The translations under genes were made by a program, and so were the position numbers. The notes under the pieces were generated by a model that was not told the origin of the DNA, ran no database searches, and saw only the letters and a list, made by a program, of their open reading frames with translations. DNA of 9,373 bases, from the NCBI GenBank assembly GCA_905235955.1, contig CAJONN010000151.1:1-9373 (forward strand), read 5' to 3'. Below, piece after piece: positions 6,151 to 9,373 of this stretch (the first letter of the stretch is position 1; every line of letters begins with the position of its first letter). Source of the stretch: an uncultured Marinilabiliaceae bacterium (GTDB lineage Bacteria > Bacteroidota > Bacteroidia > Bacteroidales > Marinilabiliaceae).

Positions 6151-7632
6151 TTAATTATTATAAGATATTTGCATTTTATAAATAATCTCTCCTTTTTTAT
6201 TTATGTACCCTACTATGTTGTCATCTATTTCAACAAGGGCAAGCCCATGACAAAATTTTTTTGCATGTTTATATATTGGATTTATCACTATTTTGCCTTT
6301 AGTGTTTATAAATCCATACAATTCATTTATTTTTATTACTGCAAGACCATCATGAAAGCTATTAATATCATCAAATTGTGGTGCAACAATAACATTTCCT
6401 TTTGAGTCGATAAGTCCTTCTTTTTCATCATTTATGGTGACGGCTATATCATCGTAAAAACCTCCTATATGATCATATTGTGCATCAATTACTATTTTAC
6501 CATTACGTTTCATTAAACCAACTTTACCATTTTTGCTAAATTTGATAATTTTATCATCTTGTTTGGATCCAAAATGAATTTCTATGTATTCTATGCCAGC
6601 AAATTTTTGATAATTCAAATTACCTTTTTTATCCATTTCTGCCCAAATATATCCATTTACTTTATCCCTATTATCAACTCCAACTATTGCATACCCATCA
6701 ACAAAATCAGAGCCACACTTAAACTCAATATCGGTTATATAATTTCCACTTTTGTCTATATATTTAGGTTCATCTCTCTTTATATAAATAGGCCATTGGT
6801 TAGATATGCAAGATCCTAAACGAATAGCTGCCATTCCATCATGAAATTTATCAGGATAATGACAGTTTGTAAACCAACGGTTAGTTTCACAATTTTCAAA
6901 ACTTGGCGCAATTTCAAAAATACCTTTTTTATTAATATATCCCCAATGTTCACCAATACACACAGGAGCTAATCCTTCAGAAAATGAGGAACAATCCTCA
7001 AATTGACATGGTATCACAACGTTACCTTTAATATCAATATATCCATATTTACCATTTTTTTCAACTGCAATTAAGTCGTCGCCTATATCTCTTGATATAT
7101 AATCATATTGCATTGGGACTATTTCATTGCCTTTAGAGTCAATAATGCCATATTTATTATTACGTTTCACTATAATCCCGTATTCAAAATAAATAATGTC
7201 ATATATCGGTGGAACTATCATTTTCCCATTTTTATCTAGAATACCATATTTTTCATTTTGTTGTATTTTAAAAATTTCATATTCTGAAATGTATGTTGTA
7301 AAAAAATCATAAATAGGCTCAACAACAACTTCGCCTTTGAGGTTAAGAAAACCATACTTCCCATTTTTTTTGAATTCTGCAAAACCATTATCATTGAATT
7401 CCCATACACCCTCATATTGAGGAGGAATGATGATTTCGCCTTTTATGTTTATACAGCCATATTTACCATCAGCATCAACAATAGGATACAGGTAATTATC
7501 GTAAGATTCTTCAAATACTTCATCAACTATAGAAGATATTGATTCTGAAATATTTGTAGCTGTTTCAGAGCATGAAGAAGCTGAGAGTATAACTCCTAAA
7601 ATAAGAGTTGAAATAATTTGAATATGTTTCAT
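6151..7632 (-). CDS. WG-repeat lipoprotein
   Basis: 493 residues. The N-terminus MKHIQIISTLILGVILSASSC ends in a lipobox-like ASSC (Cys21) followed by SE, so it is probably a surface- or periplasm-facing lipoprotein. From about residue 55 it is almost entirely WG-type repeats (K-Y/W-G-x-I-N/D-x-K-G-x-x-I/V-x-P-x-Y/F): I count about 12. Examples are GKYGFLNLKGEVVVEPIYD, NNKYGIIDSKGNEIVPMQYD, HWGYINKKG and LYGFINTKGKIVINPIYK, with two diverged repeats in the middle (about 255-365). WG repeats form beta-rich scaffolds usually linked to binding; no enzymatic motif is visible. The gene is conspicuously AT-rich compared with sdaA or the permease. It heads the cluster with the secreted protein and S8 protease; upstream lies about 550 bp without a protein gene. 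Confidence 0.9.
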   Translation of the reverse strand: MKHIQIISTLILGVILSASSCSETATNISESISSIVDEVFEESYDNYLYPIVDADGKYGCINIKGEIIIPPQYEGVWEFNDNGFAEFKKNGKYGFLNLKGEVVVEPIYDFFTTYISEYEIFKIQQNEKYGILDKNGKMIVPPIYDIIYFEYGIIVKRNNKYGIIDSKGNEIVPMQYDYISRDIGDDLIAVEKNGKYGYIDIKGNVVIPCQFEDCSSFSEGLAPVCIGEHWGYINKKGIFEIAPSFENCETNRWFTNCHYPDKFHDGMAAIRLGSCISNQWPIYIKRDEPKYIDKSGNYITDIEFKCGSDFVDGYAIVGVDNRDKVNGYIWAEMDKKGNLNYQKFAGIEYIEIHFGSKQDDKIIKFSKNGKVGLMKRNGKIVIDAQYDHIGGFYDDIAVTINDEKEGLIDSKGNVIVAPQFDDINSFHDGLAVIKINELYGFINTKGKIVINPIYKHAKKFCHGLALVEIDDNIVGYINKKGEIIYKMQISYNN

Positions 7633-7693
7633 AATATTGTAATTTATAATGTATTATACTATTCTATATGGACATTTAGAGTATTCTTTATAC

Positions 7694-7760
7694 AATCCAA
7701 GAACTCTTTCTGGCTCATATATATAGCACAACAGAAAGTGCCAACCGAACAATTTGGATT
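7694..7760. other. Imperfect hairpin in the leader region of the WG-repeat gene
   Basis: AATCCAA (7694-7700) pairs with TTGGATT (7754-7760), and inside it CTTTCTG (7706-7712) pairs with CAGAAAG (7732-7738). On the minus strand it would lie about 60-130 nt before the WG-repeat ATG, in a probable 5' leader. Pairing is directly visible; function unknown. Confidence 0.4.
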
Positions 7761-7842
7761 CTCCATAAAACTTTTATCCTTCTCGTCCGCCCAGACACCT
7801 ACAAACGGACATTTTTTTATGTGTAAGTTTCTCGACTACAAA

Positions 7843-7956
7843 CAAAAAACGTGGGTATCTGAACCTTTGTCTCGTCTGTTTTCTGAGGCCGTAGGAAAGG
7901 CCAATTGTGTATAAACGAGCAAAGAGAGATACCCACGATGCGTGTATATATGTCCG
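7843..7956 (-). ncRNA. Candidate structured RNA ending in an intrinsic terminator
   Basis: On the minus strand CGTGGGTATCT (7937-7927) pairs perfectly with AGATACCCACG (7860-7850), followed at once by six U (7849-7844). Inside this stem CTTTGCTCGT (7924-7915) pairs with ACGAGACAAAG (7875-7865) with one bulged base, and an apical GGCC/GGCC hairpin (7902-7899 with 7890-7887) caps it. An outer pair CGGACAT (7956-7950) with ATGTCCG (7812-7806) could close a larger domain. The U-run favours the minus strand. It may be a free-standing small RNA (a 6S-like or Bacteroidales-1-type identity is a guess only) or an attenuator in the leader of the WG-repeat gene about 210 nt downstream. No match to RNase P, tmRNA or SRP RNA hallmarks. 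Confidence 0.45.
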
Positions 7957-7960
7957 CAAA

Positions 7961-7992
7961 GTGTGCATGGGCAATGAAAGCCCAACGCACAC
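7961..7992. other. Strong hairpin beside the candidate RNA
   Basis: GTGTGC-A-TGGGC (7961-7972) pairs with GCCCA-AC-GCACAC (7980-7992) around a 7-nt loop, giving 11 G/C-rich pairs with a small internal loop. On the minus strand it is immediately 5' of the candidate structured RNA and may be part of it. It lacks a U-run, so it is not an obvious terminator. Confidence 0.5.
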
Positions 7993-8024
7993 TAACGGAA
8001 TGTATATCACACCCGTAGCATCAT

Positions 8025-8124
8025 CTTTTGCATTGTTTTCGATACACTTTTCTTTGAAATTTCCTACGTTTCAGAAAACCAAAAACAAGCATCAGTCTGA
8101 CGCTTTTATGTATGTAGCTGCACG
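8025..8124. repeat. Direct repeat copy 1, downstream of the ORF6N gene
   Basis: Aligns with 9130-9228 in the same orientation. Shared blocks are CTTTTGCATTGTTTTCGAT, TGAAATTTCC, AACCAAAAACAAGCATCAG and CTGACGCTTTTATGTATG plus TAGCT, with scattered mismatches and one small indel. The two copies bracket the ORF6N gene, 1105 bp apart. Confidence 0.8.
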
Positions 8125-8187
8125 TATGCAATTTATGCATAAACAGCAAAACAAAGATAAGAAAAAGTAAGGAATGGGGATGAAAAA

Positions 8188-8823
8188 CTATTGAATATTT
8201 GCAAGCAATGCAGATGTTGACCTTTCCATCTGGCAGAAGGCGAACCATTTTTTACCCAAATCTTTCAGCGAAGCCCCGATGTGATAAACGGTTTCATCTA
8301 TGCAGAGAAAGCGGTCGTGAGAGTTTGGGAATACTTCGGCTGTGAGTGGTGGATATTGAGCGTTGTGGCGGTCGATGTCGAGTTGCAATTGGCGAGAGAT
8401 ATTTTTCGTCAGAATACGCACCGAAACGCCATCCATACGTTTATCGAGCATAGTCAACACAGTGTCGTCAACATAGTTGTCGAACAAAATTATTTGCTTT
8501 TTGGCAGAGCGGATAAGGTCGCACACAAATGTGTAGGCATCGAAAACTTGTCCGTCGAAGAAGATGCCTTGCGTTGGAGCTACATTTCCTGATTCAAGAC
8601 GGCGGAAAACTTCGTCCAGCTTACTATCGGTTTCAATTTGATGGGCAGTCAACGCCAATTGGTTTTGCTCAACAATCGCCAGCCGTTGAAACATATCAGC
8701 ATTAGATGACAAGAATCGTCGCATCGCAACAAAAGCCTCCATAATCTGAATACTCACAGAAACAGCCGTTTGACTTCGCAACACCGCAGACAACATTGCC
8801 ACGCCTTGCTCTGTGAAAACATA
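8188..8823 (-). CDS. C-terminal portion of an ORF6N protein with phospholipase-D-like domain (frameshifted)
   Basis: Reading from about 8817, the frame opens FTEQGVAMLSAVLRS, the standard end of an ORF6N domain, so the GTG at 8802 is not a true start. It is followed by VSIQIMEAFVAMRRFL, a helical linker with coiled-coil character (about residues 36-70 from GTG 8802), and a C-terminal domain with IILFDNYVD and SHDRFLCID (His162, Arg164, Asp169). The last resembles a PLD-type HxK/Rx4D motif and is followed by VYHIGASLKDLGKKWFAF. I recall this ORF6N plus PLD-like architecture from Bacteroidetes; such proteins are linked to phage or mobile DNA, with activity untested. The N-terminal half of ORF6N is in another frame (8754-9104), so the locus is probably broken. 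Confidence 0.8.
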   Translation of the reverse strand, partial: YVFTEQGVAMLSAVLRSQTAVSVSIQIMEAFVAMRRFLSSNADMFQRLAIVEQNQLALTAHQIETDSKLDEVFRRLESGNVAPTQGIFFDGQVFDAYTFVCDLIRSAKKQIILFDNYVDDTVLTMLDKRMDGVSVRILTKNISRQLQLDIDRHNAQYPPLTAEVFPNSHDRFLCIDETVYHIGASLKDLGKKWFAFCQMERSTSALLANIQ

Positions 8824-9104
8824 GAAGAGTGTTTCAAAACTTGCAACCGGTCACAATTTGTGACCAGTTCATCAGCTTCATTTTCAGAAAGTTGAAATCT
8901 GAATTGAACAGGAAACCGTTCTATATTACGCTTAACAGCCTGATTAAGGACCTTTGTTTCTACACCATACAACTGCGCCAAATCGCGGTCGACCATAACC
9001 TGCACGCCACGTATGTTGAAAATCATATTTTCAATGTTGGATGTAGATATAATGTCATTTTTTATAACAACAGACTTTTCGGTTTCAGTATTCTTCATTG
9101 GCAT
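8754..9104 (-). CDS. N-terminal portion of the same ORF6N-domain protein (frameshifted)
   Basis: The first 95 or so of 116 codons encode an ORF6N domain, a DNA-binding-type module of phage and mobile-element proteins. Key segments are MIFNIRGVQVMVDRDLAQLYG, VETKVLNQAVKRNIERFP, QFRFQLSENEADELVTNCDR and LKHSS. After KHSSMF the frame goes wrong (SQSKAWQCC...), while the next frame reads FTEQGVAML. Adding one T to the TTTT at 8819-8816 (minus strand) gives KHSSMFFTEQG, a continuous protein of about 305 residues; 8188-9104 is 917 nt, one short of a multiple of three. The start is ATG 9104 or the second ATG at 9098. Direct repeats flank the locus. Confidence 0.8.
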   Translation of the reverse strand: MPMKNTETEKSVVIKNDIISTSNIENMIFNIRGVQVMVDRDLAQLYGVETKVLNQAVKRNIERFPVQFRFQLSENEADELVTNCDRLQVLKHSSMFSQSKAWQCCLRCCEVKRLFL

Positions 9105-9129
9105 TTATTTACATTCTATTCGTGGCGTT

Positions 9130-9228
9130 CTTTTGCATTGTTTTCGATTTCCATTATTTGAAATTTCCGAGGTTCCAAACAACCAAAAACAAGCATCAGG
9201 CTGACGCTTTTATGTATGTAGCTACTTC
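9130..9228. repeat. Direct repeat copy 2, upstream of the ORF6N gene
   Basis: Second copy of the repeat seen at 8025-8124, same orientation. Here it runs on directly into the separate repeat block 9234-9373, so copy 2 is part of a longer repeat unit, whereas copy 1 is followed only by a weak trace (GAAAAAGTAA near 8161). Confidence 0.8.
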
Positions 9229-9233
9229 CTACA

Positions 9234-9373
9234 TTACTCATGTTTCGCAAGTAGAAATGTTCTGCAAACAAGTCCCCAAACACGGCTTTTTCATTAATCT
9301 TTTACTTTTTCTTTCCGCAAGACTCAACGATGATTGAGCGAAGCGAAATAAAAAGTAACAAAAAGAACTCGTC
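9234..9373. repeat. Intergenic repeat, right arm (inverted partner of 40-150)
   Basis: Reverse complement of 40-150 apart from small changes and a 28-nt insertion at 9322-9349. The insertion contains a CTCAA/TTGAG hairpin (9323-9327 with 9334-9338) and interrupts the palindrome that is intact in the left copy. The match reaches the last base of the window, so its true end is not seen. Confidence 0.75.

Noticed and set aside
7850..7937. RNase P, tmRNA or SRP RNA identity for the structured region
   Set aside because: The conserved cores I know for these RNAs are not present.
7774..8010. 78-codon minus-strand frame in the WG leader region
   Set aside because: It covers the stem-loops of the candidate RNA; arms of perfect hairpins explain the sequence better than coding.
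1..9373. CRISPR array or tRNA gene
   Set aside because: No regularly spaced short repeats and no cloverleaf-like segments were seen on either strand.

Overview
The window looks like chromosomal DNA from a member of the Bacteroidales (Bacteroides/Prevotella/Parabacteroides-like). The protein families are typical of that group: a single-chain [4Fe-4S] serine ammonia-lyase, an SO_0444-type metal permease, a WG-repeat lipoprotein, an ORF6N protein and an IS1634-like transposase. There are no clear Shine-Dalgarno sequences, and several starts have a TAnnTTTG-like -7 element upstream. All convincing genes are on the minus strand except the transposase remnant.

Layout in plus coordinates. 1-251 has no gene; it holds one arm of a repeat that recurs inverted at the far right end, and a 14-bp hairpin just past the serine ammonia-lyase. 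252-1454 is sdaA. 1505-2746 is a metal-efflux permease with a C-terminal HMA domain; its upstream region (2781-2825) carries four TTGCAA boxes in a nested dyad over the likely promoter. 2830-3493 is the wreck of an IS1634-like insertion sequence: N- and C-terminal pieces of the transposase joined after a large internal deletion, between degenerate terminal inverted repeats. 3509-7632 is a minus-strand cluster of exported proteins, transcribed in the order WG-repeat lipoprotein (7632-6151), 182-residue secreted protein of unknown function (6144-5596), and S8 subtilisin-like protease (5565-3509). The protease is split into two reading frames by an apparent single-base loss at about 4915-4927. 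7633-8187 has no convincing protein gene but is rich in base-pairing, including a long stem followed by six U on the minus strand: a candidate small RNA or leader/attenuator. 8188-9104 is an ORF6N gene with a phospholipase-D-like C-terminal domain, also frameshifted, and bracketed by two direct repeats of about 100 bp. 9105-9373 is repeat sequence.

How the pieces may fit. sdaA and the permease are ordinary housekeeping and metal-homeostasis functions, adjacent on the same strand with 50 bp between them. The WG/secreted/S8 cluster is tightly spaced (6 and 30 nt), and all three products carry export signals, so it is probably one cell-envelope unit of unknown purpose. The right half shows decay and repeat activity: a dead IS, two frameshifted genes, and inverted and direct copies of one intergenic repeat family. 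The two frameshifts are both net one base short and could be real decay or assembly error; this cannot be settled from the sequence alone.
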